Below, piece by piece: positions 8,193 through 17,343 of a stretch of DNA of 64,000 nt. The DNA lies in the NCBI GenBank assembly GCA_900541505.1, contig UQKK01000004.1, forward strand, positions 1-64,000, in the 5' to 3' direction. The position numbers were made by a program, and so were the translations under genes. The DNA is from an uncultured Ruminococcus sp. GTDB taxonomy: Bacteria > Bacillota > Clostridia > Lachnospirales > Lachnospiraceae. The notes under the pieces are model-generated. The model saw only the letters and a list, made by a program, of their open reading frames with translations. It ran no database searches and was not told the DNA's origin. How positions within the stretch are numbered: position 1 is the stretch's first letter; every line of letters begins with the position of its first letter.

Positions 8193-9571
8193 ATGCCTTC
8201 TTCCTTTCTTAAGCATTCCAGGTCTTCCCGTCTGTCGATGTCACTCAATTCTTCCTGCTCAGCTTCTACAATGCGCACTTTCTTTGGATAGCGCTTCATC
8301 AGTATCCGTCCGCCCGCATCCCCTTCAAGCTCCATGAGCTCTTGGAAATACGCTCTGTCCCAAAACACCGGATTTCCTCTTTTTTCCTCGTGTCCGGCAC
8401 AGATAATCTGTCCGGGATGCAGAAAAGCTTCGTTAAATATCCTCTGGACCGTGGAAGTTTTGAGATTCGGCTGGTCACAGACGGAGAATAGAACTCCCCG
8501 GATATCCGGACTTTCCTCAAGTATTTTTGTAAGCCCCAGTTTCAGCGACCGGGAGATTCCAAGTTCCGGCTCATGGTTATACACCACCGAAAAACCTTTC
8601 TCCCTGGCTGCCTTAGCAATCTCCTCATATCCCGTCACCACCGCTGTGGGATATCCGGAAAATGCGTTTGCCCTCCTAAGTGCCATCTCATAAAGCGGGC
8701 GGTCATGCACCACCGCTTTCAGCTTATTTGCCCCGAAACGCTCTGCTCTTCCGGCAGCTAAAATGACGGTGGCAAACCTGCCCTTCATCTGTGAGAAACG
8801 GCTTACCGCCTCCAGTACTCCGCCCCCGATAGCCCGTGCTTTGTCGGAAATGGTAACACAGTGGAATTTCTCGCAGCGTGCATCGATATCTCCTATCTTC
8901 AGACCTTTTTTCACCTGTGCGCCGCTCTGCAGCATCCCCCGCACGATACCGGACATCTGCGCGGTGACCGGAACACCTCCCGTTACAGCAACGGTCTGTC
9001 CGATTTCCACATAATCCCCAATCTGTGCTTTGGGCTCCATCACTCCGTCCCCCGCGGCACGAATCAGACGCTCTGTAGTGTAGCCGCCCACATTTCCGGG
9101 AACCCCGGTATTGGGGATGGCGCTGCCGTTCCAGATGACATCTCCCAGGGTATGTCCCCGCTTTGTCTCCACCACGCAGTGGCAGTCCTCTCCCGCCGTA
9201 AATCCGGGACCCACCCCGATAACCATAGGCGCATCCGTGATAGCAGTCCCCAGGTTTCTCTTGGCTAAAATCGCATCCACGATGACATCCGGGCAGTACC
9301 AATGGCGGCTCCTTGCCTTCTCATCCACCACAACAGCGATGTCTCCCCTCTTTAGGATTTCTTCCGCCTCCTCGCTGGAAGCTGCCAGGATTCCTGTCAT
9401 ATTCTCCACCTGCGCGCGCTTCTCATACACGGCGCGGGAGAGTGCCACACTCCTGCGTACAGTGAGGGGCTCTGCAATCTCTGTCATGAGAATCTGGTGT
9501 CCTGCCCCGTACAGCCTGGACGCGATTCCGGTCGCTAAATCTCCGGCTCCTTTTATCAATATCTTCATCAT
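8189..9571 (-). CDS. Fused YqeB / YgfJ (MocA-like) molybdenum hydroxylase maturation protein
   Basis: Residues 1 to about 262 match the YqeB family of selenium-dependent molybdenum hydroxylase maturation proteins, with an N-terminal Rossmann-like start (IKGAGDLATG). From about residue 265 a second domain begins with the nucleotidyltransferase signature VILAAGRAERFGANK. This is the MocA/YgfJ type that transfers CMP or GMP to the molybdenum cofactor. In E. coli these are separate genes, so this is a fusion. The gene starts directly after the yqeC stop and overlaps the enzyme gene by four bases, consistent with a dedicated maturation factor for the adjacent molybdoenzyme. Confidence 0.88.
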   Translation of the reverse strand: MMKILIKGAGDLATGIASRLYGAGHQILMTEIAEPLTVRRSVALSRAVYEKRAQVENMTGILAASSEEAEEILKRGDIAVVVDEKARSRHWYCPDVIVDAILAKRNLGTAITDAPMVIGVGPGFTAGEDCHCVVETKRGHTLGDVIWNGSAIPNTGVPGNVGGYTTERLIRAAGDGVMEPKAQIGDYVEIGQTVAVTGGVPVTAQMSGIVRGMLQSGAQVKKGLKIGDIDARCEKFHCVTISDKARAIGGGVLEAVSRFSQMKGRFATVILAAGRAERFGANKLKAVVHDRPLYEMALRRANAFSGYPTAVVTGYEEIAKAAREKGFSVVYNHEPELGISRSLKLGLTKILEESPDIRGVLFSVCDQPNLKTSTVQRIFNEAFLHPGQIICAGHEEKRGNPVFWDRAYFQELMELEGDAGGRILMKRYPKKVRIVEAEQEELSDIDRREDLECLRKEEGI

Positions 9572-10348
9572 TCAGACCTCTTCTCCTGTCACAAGCACAT
9601 GCTTAGACCCTCTGTCACAGAGGATTTTGCAGATTTTCTGCGCGGCTGTAAGCCGTTCGCCCCCATCCGCCTTGTTTAAGATGACCCAGTAAGCGGCGTC
9701 TAAAGGGCATCCTTTCCTTCCTCCTGCTTCAGAGGCTGAAAGAAGCGCGATGTCCTCCGGAGTTATCCGCTCCTTTTCGCCTTTGCCGAGTAACTTTGCC
9801 GCTGCCGTAGTGCGAAAACACACCTCTTCCATCACACCGCCCACGGCATCCATCCCGTACAGGGACAATACATGGGTGCTCTCAGGCAAAATCACCGGTT
9901 CATGCTCTGCCGGAACTTTTAAGGGCAGACACTTTGCGCCGTCCGCCTCAATCAGCACGATACGTCCTTTCTCACGGCATTTTTCCAGGAGAATGTCACG
10001 CAGAGGCTCTGAAATGCTGGTTATCTTTCCTCCGTCTGCTGCCCTTCCGATACAGACACTGCCGTAAGTTTGAAAGAGACGCTCGATTTTTTCAAGACGA
10101 TTCTCCTTTCCCTCCTCACTCTCCAGCGTGAACCAGGGACAGTTTTCTTCCCGCATATGCGTGGTAGTGAAAACGAGCGCTTCCCGTCCTCTTTTCTTTG
10201 CCTCCCGCACCATCCGTCCGATGGTTGTGGTCTTGCCGCCCGCGCCGACAACGGAAACGACTGGGGCTGCATGGTCCGCCGCCCCTATCGCCTCCAGAAT
10301 AGCCGGCACAGTTTGAAACTCTTGTCCATCCCAATACTGTGCTCTCAT
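9572..10348 (-). CDS. yqeC: Selenium-dependent hydroxylase accessory protein YqeC
   Basis: This 258-residue cytoplasmic protein has a P-loop (GAGGKTTT, around residues 36-43) near the start and a second conserved block with EADGAK. It belongs to the YqeC family found beside selenium-dependent molybdenum hydroxylases. The biochemical function is unknown; a nucleotide-driven step in selenium or cofactor insertion is the usual suggestion. It lies between ygfK and the fused YqeB-YgfJ gene with no intergenic gap to the latter. Confidence 0.88.
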   Translation of the reverse strand: MRAQYWDGQEFQTVPAILEAIGAADHAAPVVSVVGAGGKTTTIGRMVREAKKRGREALVFTTTHMREENCPWFTLESEEGKENRLEKIERLFQTYGSVCIGRAADGGKITSISEPLRDILLEKCREKGRIVLIEADGAKCLPLKVPAEHEPVILPESTHVLSLYGMDAVGGVMEEVCFRTTAAAKLLGKGEKERITPEDIALLSASEAGGRKGCPLDAAYWVILNKADGGERLTAAQKICKILCDRGSKHVLVTGEEV

Positions 10349-10429
10349 ATGACAGTTTTTCCTTTCCCGCCTGTTTTTATCTGCGCAAAATTGCTTTCGG
10401 CAGCGGGTTTTCCCTTCGCAAAAGCGAAT

Positions 10430-13423
10430 CTACCGCAGTATGTAGGAATATTCTCTGCACACTGCTTCCATCAGCTTCTGCAAAGCCTCCGGAATCCTTG
10501 TCTCTTCGCCCTTTGTCCAGAGATAAGTCTCGCCAAAGAAACGTACCTTACATTTCACTGCCTCTTTATCAAGCACCGCGAATCCCTGATTCTTGCTGTC
10601 CTCCATATCTTCCTCACTGGCGAACAGAGTGAATTTATCCAGATACGGCGCGCTGTCGTAAGGACAGAAGCTCTTGCAGTTTCCACATTCGTTGCACATA
10701 TAGTCCACATGGATAATCTGGTGTTTCTCCATACCCGGAACGCGGATGGAGAGGTTTGCCCGGTTGGGGCACGCTTCCACACAGTTCTCACAGATTGCGG
10801 AGCAATTCAGACATCTTCCGCTCTCTTCCTTATCGGAGCGCTCATCCGCAAGGCTTCCTTTCCTGCCATAGATGACTGCCTCATCGGTCTTTGCCTCATA
10901 GTCCCGGCAGAGTCCTTCGCCCACGATTGCCTCCGCAGCCTTGCGCCCGTCACGGATACCCTCCACAACGGTAGCCGGTCCGTAAAGTCCATCGCCCACG
11001 ACATAGACGCCCTGTACGTTTGTCTCCAATGTCTCCTCGTTCACCAGAGCTCTGCCTCTGTCGTTTATATTGATGCCATTGCTCTCGTACAGCTCGGATG
11101 GTACTTTTTCTCCTACTGCCGCAATCACTGTGTCCGCCGGAATTTCTTTCTGCTCTCCTGTAGGCTCAACGCCTCTTCTTCCTGAACTGTCGATATTGCC
11201 CAGTTTCATCACATCGCAGAGGAGCTTTCCATTCTCCAGTTTCACAGGCGCTAAAAGTTCCATGAACTCCACGCCGTCCTCCACTGCCATGAGCAGTTCT
11301 TCCTCATCCGCCGGCATGTAGCGTTTCGTTCTCCTGTATACCAGATAAGCGTGTTCCACACCCTTTGTGCGTTTCGCCGCTCTCGCGGTATCCATGGCAG
11401 TGTTTCCGCCGCCGATGACAACCACATTCTTACCGATATCCAAATCCCCGTCTTTTGCCTTAAATTCTTCCAGGAATTTCAGTGCGTTGACAGGCTCTTT
11501 TCCTTCCAGTTTCAGCACGCCCGGCTTGTAAGCGCCGACCGCAAATACCACTGCTGTGTAGCCCTCTGCCTTCAGGCTCTCTGCGCTTTTCACTTCTGTG
11601 TTCAGACGGATATCCACGCCCATCTTCTCAAGCAGAGCCGCATCCTTGTCGATGGCATCCGAAGGGATTCTAAACTCAGGAATCACATGGCGCACAACGC
11701 CGCCCAGAGCACCTTTTTTCTCAAACAGAGTAACTTCCATACCGCCTTTTCTTAAGAAATACGCTGCTGACATTCCCGCGGGACCTCCGCCGATAACCGC
11801 CGCTTTTCCGCTCTTTGTCACTGCCGGCGCGGTGATATTGTCAAAGAGTTCCTCATAACCGTTCTGCGCCGCAATCAGCTTCATGCCGCGGATATAGACA
11901 GAGTCCTCATAGAAGTTCCTCGTACATTTGCTCATACACGGATGGGCACAGATGGTACCGGTGATGAACGGGAGCGGATTCTTCTCTGTGATGACCTCCA
12001 TCGCCTCTTTGTACTTTTCTTCTTTCACAAGCTGTAAGTATGCCGGGATATCCTGATGAATCGGGCATCCTTCCTTACAAGGCGCCACAAAGCAGTCCAA
12101 AAGCGGCACCTGTTTCTTCATCTTTCTGGAGGGAAGGGGTTTGACCGCTTTCACGTGATGCGGACTTGTCTTCGCTTCCTCTGCCAGCTTCGCCGCGGCT
12201 TCTTTATCGACTTTGGTAAAGACATCTCCCTCTTTTTCCAGGAGCTTCGCTATCTGCGTCATCCTGTCATATCCGCCCGGCTTTAACAGGGTGGTCGCCA
12301 CTGTCACCGGCCAGATTCCCGCATCCACGATGCCCTTGATGTTGTGGTAGTCCGCGCCGCCGGAATAGGAAATCCGAAGCTGTCCGTCAAATTCTTTCGC
12401 CAGCTTCGCCGCCAGAGAAATGGACAGCGGATACAGGGATTTTCCGGACATATACATCTCTTCGCTGGGCAGTTCGTTCTGTTTAACATCAACAGGGAAT
12501 GTATTCGTAATCTTCACGCCGAACTCCAGATTTCTCTCCTGACAGACTTTCATCAGTCTTGTCAGCATAGGAACCGCATCCTCGTACTGTAAATCATCGA
12601 GGAAATGGAAATCCCCGAACGCCACATAGTCATACCCCATGTCGTCCATGGTCTTTCTCGCGTATTCGTATCCCAGAAGAGTCGGGTTGCATTTAATAAA
12701 GGTGTGGAATCCCTTCTCTGTGATGAGATACATGGCAATCTTCTCAATCTCCTGGGGCGGGCAGCCATGGAGAGTAGAGATTGTCACGGAGTTGCAGATG
12801 TCCCCGGAAATTCCCTCGATATCCTCTTTTGTCACATTTTTGAACATATCCGCATGTTCCAGCAGATACGCCTTACAGCTCTTAAATACTTCTGAATCCT
12901 GAGCGTGCTTCATGGTATTTAAGAAGTTATCAATTTTTTCGGATTTGATGCCTTCCAAATCATAGCCCACGCTGATATTGAACTGGAATCCGTCCATGCT
13001 GCCGAGCCCAAATTCCTTGGAAATGACCTTTAAAAGGAACCATGCTTTTATGTACTCCTCCATCGCCTCCGGCACGTAGAGCTCCGTGGACCACTCACAG
13101 TTATAGCACTCATCGTCCGCCTTGATACAGGGTTTATTCACACAAGCGGAGAGCTCCGCGCCGTCCATCACCTGCACGGTCTTCAGTTCAAAGAAACGGC
13201 TTCCGGTATAGTACGCCGCCACGATATTCTGAGTAAGCTGAGTGTGGGGACCTGCCGCCGGACCCACCGGTGTCTCCAGAGGGCGTCCGAAAATGGTGCG
13301 GTTGTATTTTTCGTCCGCGCAGTACGGATGATGTTCTCCGAATACGGTTCCCGACTGCTCCTTCTCTGTCATAATCCAGTTTAATAACTGTTCAAAAGCC
13401 ATTGGCTTCATAATATCGCTCAT
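10430..13423 (-). CDS. ygfK: YgfK-type flavo-iron-sulfur oxidoreductase (annotated as putative selenate reductase subunit)
   Basis: This large 997-residue protein has an N-terminal dihydroorotate-dehydrogenase-like barrel (GRPLETPVGPAAGPHTQL, about residue 47), a glutamate-synthase-type iron-sulfur segment with conserved cysteines near residues 450-520, and two nucleotide-binding motifs (IGGGPAGMSAA and IGGGNTAMDTA) of the pyridine nucleotide reductase fold. C-terminal 4Fe-4S clusters start at residue 871 (CLNC..CENC and CNECGNC..C). Genetic work on gut urate degradation in other bacteria implicates ygfK; it probably passes electrons from NAD(P)H to the purine substrate or to the molybdoenzyme. 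It lies directly between the permease and maturation genes. Confidence 0.92.
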   Translation of the reverse strand: MSDIMKPMAFEQLLNWIMTEKEQSGTVFGEHHPYCADEKYNRTIFGRPLETPVGPAAGPHTQLTQNIVAAYYTGSRFFELKTVQVMDGAELSACVNKPCIKADDECYNCEWSTELYVPEAMEEYIKAWFLLKVISKEFGLGSMDGFQFNISVGYDLEGIKSEKIDNFLNTMKHAQDSEVFKSCKAYLLEHADMFKNVTKEDIEGISGDICNSVTISTLHGCPPQEIEKIAMYLITEKGFHTFIKCNPTLLGYEYARKTMDDMGYDYVAFGDFHFLDDLQYEDAVPMLTRLMKVCQERNLEFGVKITNTFPVDVKQNELPSEEMYMSGKSLYPLSISLAAKLAKEFDGQLRISYSGGADYHNIKGIVDAGIWPVTVATTLLKPGGYDRMTQIAKLLEKEGDVFTKVDKEAAAKLAEEAKTSPHHVKAVKPLPSRKMKKQVPLLDCFVAPCKEGCPIHQDIPAYLQLVKEEKYKEAMEVITEKNPLPFITGTICAHPCMSKCTRNFYEDSVYIRGMKLIAAQNGYEELFDNITAPAVTKSGKAAVIGGGPAGMSAAYFLRKGGMEVTLFEKKGALGGVVRHVIPEFRIPSDAIDKDAALLEKMGVDIRLNTEVKSAESLKAEGYTAVVFAVGAYKPGVLKLEGKEPVNALKFLEEFKAKDGDLDIGKNVVVIGGGNTAMDTARAAKRTKGVEHAYLVYRRTKRYMPADEEELLMAVEDGVEFMELLAPVKLENGKLLCDVMKLGNIDSSGRRGVEPTGEQKEIPADTVIAAVGEKVPSELYESNGININDRGRALVNEETLETNVQGVYVVGDGLYGPATVVEGIRDGRKAAEAIVGEGLCRDYEAKTDEAVIYGRKGSLADERSDKEESGRCLNCSAICENCVEACPNRANLSIRVPGMEKHQIIHVDYMCNECGNCKSFCPYDSAPYLDKFTLFASEEDMEDSKNQGFAVLDKEAVKCKVRFFGETYLWTKGEETRIPEALQKLMEAVCREYSYILR

Positions 13424-13484
13424 TATCTTACCTCCTGATTTCCTTTGTTATTTTGTTAATGCTGTTTCTGTACAGCTCAACATC

Positions 13485-14930
13485 CTATTTTTCCTCTGTC
13501 TTCGGTTTATCCTTGGGCAGCACCAGGTTTAAGAGTACTGCAAAGATTGTCGCCAGCACCACCGGTGAAGATGCGAAGGTGTTATTGATGATGGACTGGA
13601 AATTCTCCAGGCTCATGCTCATGTTCAGTGCGCTGTGGATACTCTGTGTCATCTGGTCCAGACAGCCTGCCTTCAAAGAGACACCCATACCAATGGCAAT
13701 GGACAATCCCGCCACCGTCGTATTGCGATAGGTCAGCTTTTCTGTTGTGAGCAGCTTGATTCCCGTCATGGCAATGGATGCAAATACGGAAGCCACTGCT
13801 CCGCCCAGCACACACTGCGGAATGGTTCTAAGCAGAGCAGAAAATTTCGGAATCAGCCCTGCAAAAAGGAGAATAGACGCTGACAGGGCAAATACTCTTC
13901 TTGCCACTACCTTCGTAGAGCCTACGATTCCCACGTTCTGGCTGAAAGTTGCCGTGGGAGGGCAGCCGAAGCAGGCACTCACGATATTGCTCACTCCATA
14001 TCCAATGATTCCGCCGTTCAGCTCCTTATCCGTAGGAAGCCGGTCCATACCGCCGCTTGTTGTAGCAGAGAAATCTCCCATCGCCTGGATGGAGTTGACG
14101 AGGAACAGGATTGCCAGCGGGACAATGGCTGAAATCTCAAAGCTCATCCCAAATTCAAACGGCTTCGGAAGCTGGAACCATCCTGCTGAGGACAGCGCAG
14201 AAAAATCCACCATGCCGAAGCACAGTGCCACTACATAACCGCAGAGCAGTCCGATGAGGATGGACGCCAGTTTAAACAGTCCTTTCCCATAGTGATTCAA
14301 TGCCACTACAATGCCCAGTGTGATGAACGCCACCAGCCAGTTCTGCCAGGAGCCGTAGACGAGCGCCGCTGTCTTGCCCTGCTGCTCTACCACAAGTTCA
14401 TATGTATTGGAAGAATTACCTGCCATATAGTTGATGGCTGTCGTATAGAGGGACAGACCGATGGCAAAGATAACCGTACCGATGACAAGCGGCGGAAATA
14501 CCTTGCGAATCTGCTTGATGGACAGCCCAACGATAATCGCCACAACACCGCCCACGACCATACCGCCCAGTATGGTATCCACATTTTGCGCCTGTCCGGC
14601 GATTGCCGTCATCGTCGGCACATACGCGAAACTGACGCCGATGATAACCGGAAGCCCGGAGCCCAAATGAATTTTATTTCCAAACAGCTGCAAAAAGGTG
14701 GACAGGGCAGCGAAGACAAGAGAGACCTGTATCAAAAGTCCCATATTCACATTGCCGCCCGCATCATTTGCGGCATTCGCCACCAGGATTGCCGGGGTTA
14801 CACACCCCACAACCGCAGCCAGTACGTGCTGCAGCGCCAGGGGCAGCATCTGTCCGATGCTCGGTTTTCCCTCCCATTTAAACAGTTCCGCATTATCTGC
14901 TTTTGCTTTCTTTTCATTCATTGTGTTCAT
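13485..14930 (-). CDS. NCS2 family purine (xanthine/urate) permease
   Basis: This membrane protein of about 481 residues has some 12-14 hydrophobic segments and family blocks such as LALQHVLAAVVGCVTPA near the start, GSGLPVIIGVSFAY, and the CFGCPPTATFSQNVG region, where NCS2 transporters bind the base. It would import xanthine, urate or uracil by cation symport. I chose the MNTMNEK start because aggaag lies upstream; the earlier ATG adds 11 residues without a better site. Position between ygfK and ssnA argues for a purine and not uracil. Confidence 0.9.
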   Translation of the reverse strand: MNTMNEKKAKADNAELFKWEGKPSIGQMLPLALQHVLAAVVGCVTPAILVANAANDAGGNVNMGLLIQVSLVFAALSTFLQLFGNKIHLGSGLPVIIGVSFAYVPTMTAIAGQAQNVDTILGGMVVGGVVAIIVGLSIKQIRKVFPPLVIGTVIFAIGLSLYTTAINYMAGNSSNTYELVVEQQGKTAALVYGSWQNWLVAFITLGIVVALNHYGKGLFKLASILIGLLCGYVVALCFGMVDFSALSSAGWFQLPKPFEFGMSFEISAIVPLAILFLVNSIQAMGDFSATTSGGMDRLPTDKELNGGIIGYGVSNIVSACFGCPPTATFSQNVGIVGSTKVVARRVFALSASILLFAGLIPKFSALLRTIPQCVLGGAVASVFASIAMTGIKLLTTEKLTYRNTTVAGLSIAIGMGVSLKAGCLDQMTQSIHSALNMSMSLENFQSIINNTFASSPVVLATIFAVLLNLVLPKDKPKTEEK

Positions 14931-15047
14931 GTTCTCTTCCTTCCTGTGCATTCTATGCAACACAATCTCTATGCATATACGTTTCTACATCCCCTCATCC
15001 TGTCTTTTGTTGATTCTGTCTGTTTTTAATCCTATCTATTATTCATT

Positions 15048-16382
15048 CTATCTGCTGTTGATTCTGTCTGCCAGCTCCTTCGCCGCCTGACGGCAGTCCG
15101 CCATCACTTTCTCCTCATCGATTCCGGTGAGTCTGCGGTCTTTCATCAGAACTTTTCCGTTCGCCACAGTGGTCACTACGTCATGTCCGGTCACGCCAAA
15201 TACCAGGTGGCCGTTTACATTGCCCGCGTGCATAGGAGTGAGCGGGTTGTAATTCACGATGATGACGTCCGCTGCCGCGCCTTCCTTTAACACGCCCAAC
15301 TGCTGCGGGAAGTATCTGCCCGCAATCTTTGCATTTCCTTCAAAGAGCATCTGCGGCACTTCTCCCCATGCCGCATTGGGGTCGCAGAGATGGTGTTTGT
15401 GGAGAACATTCGCCACCTTGAAAGACTCCATCATATCATGCGTATAGCCGTCTGTCCCAAGCCCGGTTAAAATCCCTCTGTGCACCAGTTCCATCGTCGG
15501 AGGACATCCGCAGGCATTTCCCATATTGGATTCCGGGTTATGCACGACCATGGTCCCTGTCTCCTTGATTAAATCCATCTCGTGAGGGTTGATGTAGATA
15601 CAGTGACCGAGCAATGTCTTCTCCCCTAAGATACCGCAGTCCATGAGACGGTCCACGATGCGTTTCCCATAGGTCTTCAGGCAGTGATGCAAATCCTCAA
15701 TGCCTTCCGCCACGTGGATATGGTAGCCGACCTCCTCCGGCTTGTTCGCCGCCGCCAGTTCCATGGTCTCATCGGAAATCGTGAACTGCGCGTGCATACC
15801 CATCATCCCGGCAATCATCCCGGAATCATCCTTGAGCGCATGGCGGATAAACTCGGCATTTTCCATCACAGACTCTTTTGCCTTCTCCTTGCCATCCCTG
15901 TCGGAAATCTCATAGCACAGGCAGGAGCGCACGCCTGTCTCCTTCGCCGCCTTCTCAATCTCATAGAGAGAACCGCGGATGGAACCGAAGCTCGCGTGAT
16001 GGTCAAAGATGGTCGTAACGCCGTTCTTAATACAATCAATATAAGTAGCCATAGCGCTCAAATATGTATCGTGCAGCGTTAAATTGCGGTCAATGGTCCA
16101 CCACATGCCATCCAGAATCTCCAGAAAGCCGTTCGGATTATATCCATTGATGGAGAGCCCTCTGGCAAACGAACTGTAAATATGTTCGTGAGCATTGATG
16201 AACGCAGGCATGATAACTCCGCCCTTGGCATCAATATACTCTGCCTCCGGGTATGCCCCTCTTATTTCTTCCAAAGTGCCCACCTTACAGATAGTGTTTC
16301 CGTCGAGCGCCACTGCCCCGTTTTCCAAAAAAGGCATACTTTCGTCTCTTGTAATCACTCTTCCGTTTCCTAAAATCAACAT
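15048..16382 (-). CDS. ssnA: SsnA-type amidohydrolase
   Basis: This 444-residue metal-dependent hydrolase is of the ATZ/TRZ chlorohydrolase family. Metal ligands are visible as NAHEHIY near residue 60, HIHVAEG, LLGHCIY and GTDGYTHD. SsnA clusters with ygfK in selenium/purine gene sets and is thought to open or deaminate a purine-derived ring. The start chosen (MLILGNGR) has aaggagaagg just upstream; the longer reading adds 29 unlikely residues. It begins the minus-strand operon, and a promoter of its own is visible at 16436-16464. Confidence 0.92.
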   Translation of the reverse strand: MLILGNGRVITRDESMPFLENGAVALDGNTICKVGTLEEIRGAYPEAEYIDAKGGVIMPAFINAHEHIYSSFARGLSINGYNPNGFLEILDGMWWTIDRNLTLHDTYLSAMATYIDCIKNGVTTIFDHHASFGSIRGSLYEIEKAAKETGVRSCLCYEISDRDGKEKAKESVMENAEFIRHALKDDSGMIAGMMGMHAQFTISDETMELAAANKPEEVGYHIHVAEGIEDLHHCLKTYGKRIVDRLMDCGILGEKTLLGHCIYINPHEMDLIKETGTMVVHNPESNMGNACGCPPTMELVHRGILTGLGTDGYTHDMMESFKVANVLHKHHLCDPNAAWGEVPQMLFEGNAKIAGRYFPQQLGVLKEGAAADVIIVNYNPLTPMHAGNVNGHLVFGVTGHDVVTTVANGKVLMKDRRLTGIDEEKVMADCRQAAKELADRINSR

Positions 16383-16435
16383 ATTTTCCTTCTCCTTTTT
16401 CACATAAGTTTTTTCGCTCACTTTTTGTTGTATAT

Positions 16436-16464
16436 AGAATACCATCAAAACCCTCCAATTGCAA
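16436..16464 (-). promoter_or_regulatory. Probable ssnA promoter
   Basis: On the minus strand, TTGCAA (16464-16459) and TATTCT (16441-16436) are 17 bases apart, about 54 bases before the ssnA start codon. The large inverted repeat at 16471-16508 lies immediately upstream. Confidence 0.6.
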
Positions 16465-16470
16465 CACAAA

Positions 16471-16508
16471 TTCTAAATTATTTTTAGCAACCTAAAAATT
16501 TTTTAGAA
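16471..16508. promoter_or_regulatory. Inverted repeat in the ssnA-regulator divergent region
   Basis: Two 17-base arms, ttctaaattatttttag and its near complement, pair at 15 of 17 positions around a caac centre. It sits between the two divergent promoters, six bases from each box, so a bound regulator could control both arms of the purine cluster. The YheO-type protein encoded next door is the natural candidate. Confidence 0.65.
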
Positions 16509-16514
16509 AAAGTA

Positions 16515-16542
16515 TTGATTTTCCATTTTTTTATGATATGAT
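16515..16542 (+). promoter_or_regulatory. Probable promoter of the YheO-type regulator operon
   Basis: TTGATT (16515-16520) and TATGAT (16537-16542) are spaced by 16 bases, upstream of the regulator start at 16597, which has an aaaggagg ribosome site. Confidence 0.6.
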
Positions 16543-16596
16543 GGATTTAAGAAACAATATTGTTCGCTTTATCCCACACAGAAAGGAGGGAGGAAA

Positions 16597-17253
16597 ATGG
16601 CCTGTAAACTGGACTTCTTAAAACAGATTGGACATGGTCTCGCAGTACAGTTCGGCTCTTCCTGTGAAATCGTCATCCACGATTTGAATCAGGAGGATTT
16701 GACACATTCGATTGTCTACATAGAGAACGGACACGTGTCCAACCGGCAGACAGGGGACGGACCTTCCGGAATCGTACTGGAAGCGTTGAAATCCGACCCG
16801 GAGAAAATACAGGATAAGCTGTCTTACCTGACAAAGACCGATGACGGCAGGATACTGAAATCGAGCACAATGTATATCAGAGGAGAGGACAACAATATTG
16901 ATTACATCTTTTCTCTGAATTATGACATCACAGCACTGCTCACCGTCCAGTCCGCAGTCCAACCGCTGATTCAGACCGAAGCAGAGAGCCGCACCGACGG
17001 CAGCGAGGAGCCAAAAAGCGCTCCCACAACGATTCCCCACAATGTCACTGAGTTGTTAGACCAGCTCATTGAGCAGGCAATCGCACTCGTAGGAAAACCG
17101 GTCGCACTGATGAATAAGGATGACAAGGTAACGGTCGTACAGTATTTAAACAATGCCGGAGCTTTTCTCATCACAAAATCCGGCGACAAAGTTTCTTCCC
17201 TGCTGGGGATTTCCAAATTCACACTTTACAGCTACATGGACGCCGGGAAATAA
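16597..17253 (+). CDS. YheO/DauR-type transcriptional regulator
   Basis: This 218-residue protein has a PAS-like sensor domain (residues about 8-115, with SSCEIVIHDLNQ typical of the YheO family) and a C-terminal helix-turn-helix (about 155-215, ending SLLGISKFTLYSYMD). It is the first gene of the plus-strand purine block and diverges from ssnA. YheO relatives control amino-acid and purine catabolic operons. It probably senses a pathway intermediate and acts at the inverted repeat 90-125 bases upstream; this is inferred from position. Confidence 0.87.
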   Translation: MACKLDFLKQIGHGLAVQFGSSCEIVIHDLNQEDLTHSIVYIENGHVSNRQTGDGPSGIVLEALKSDPEKIQDKLSYLTKTDDGRILKSSTMYIRGEDNNIDYIFSLNYDITALLTVQSAVQPLIQTEAESRTDGSEEPKSAPTTIPHNVTELLDQLIEQAIALVGKPVALMNKDDKVTVVQYLNNAGAFLITKSGDKVSSLLGISKFTLYSYMDAGK

Positions 17254-17343
17254 CACCCCTTATTTCCTATTTATATGCGGTATTTCCCGACAAGGCAGAT
17301 ATGTTTCACAAAACCATGAAAAATATTTAAGGAGGTTTCAACA

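Noticed and set aside
10070..11185. A 371-residue plus-strand frame opposite ygfK and yqeC
   Set aside because: Both opposite-strand genes have clear family motifs in this interval. The long frame reflects their codon bias.
14931..15047. A purine riboswitch in front of the NCS2 permease
   Set aside because: The short gap to ssnA has pyrimidine-rich direct repeats (gattctgtct) but no purine-aptamer features.
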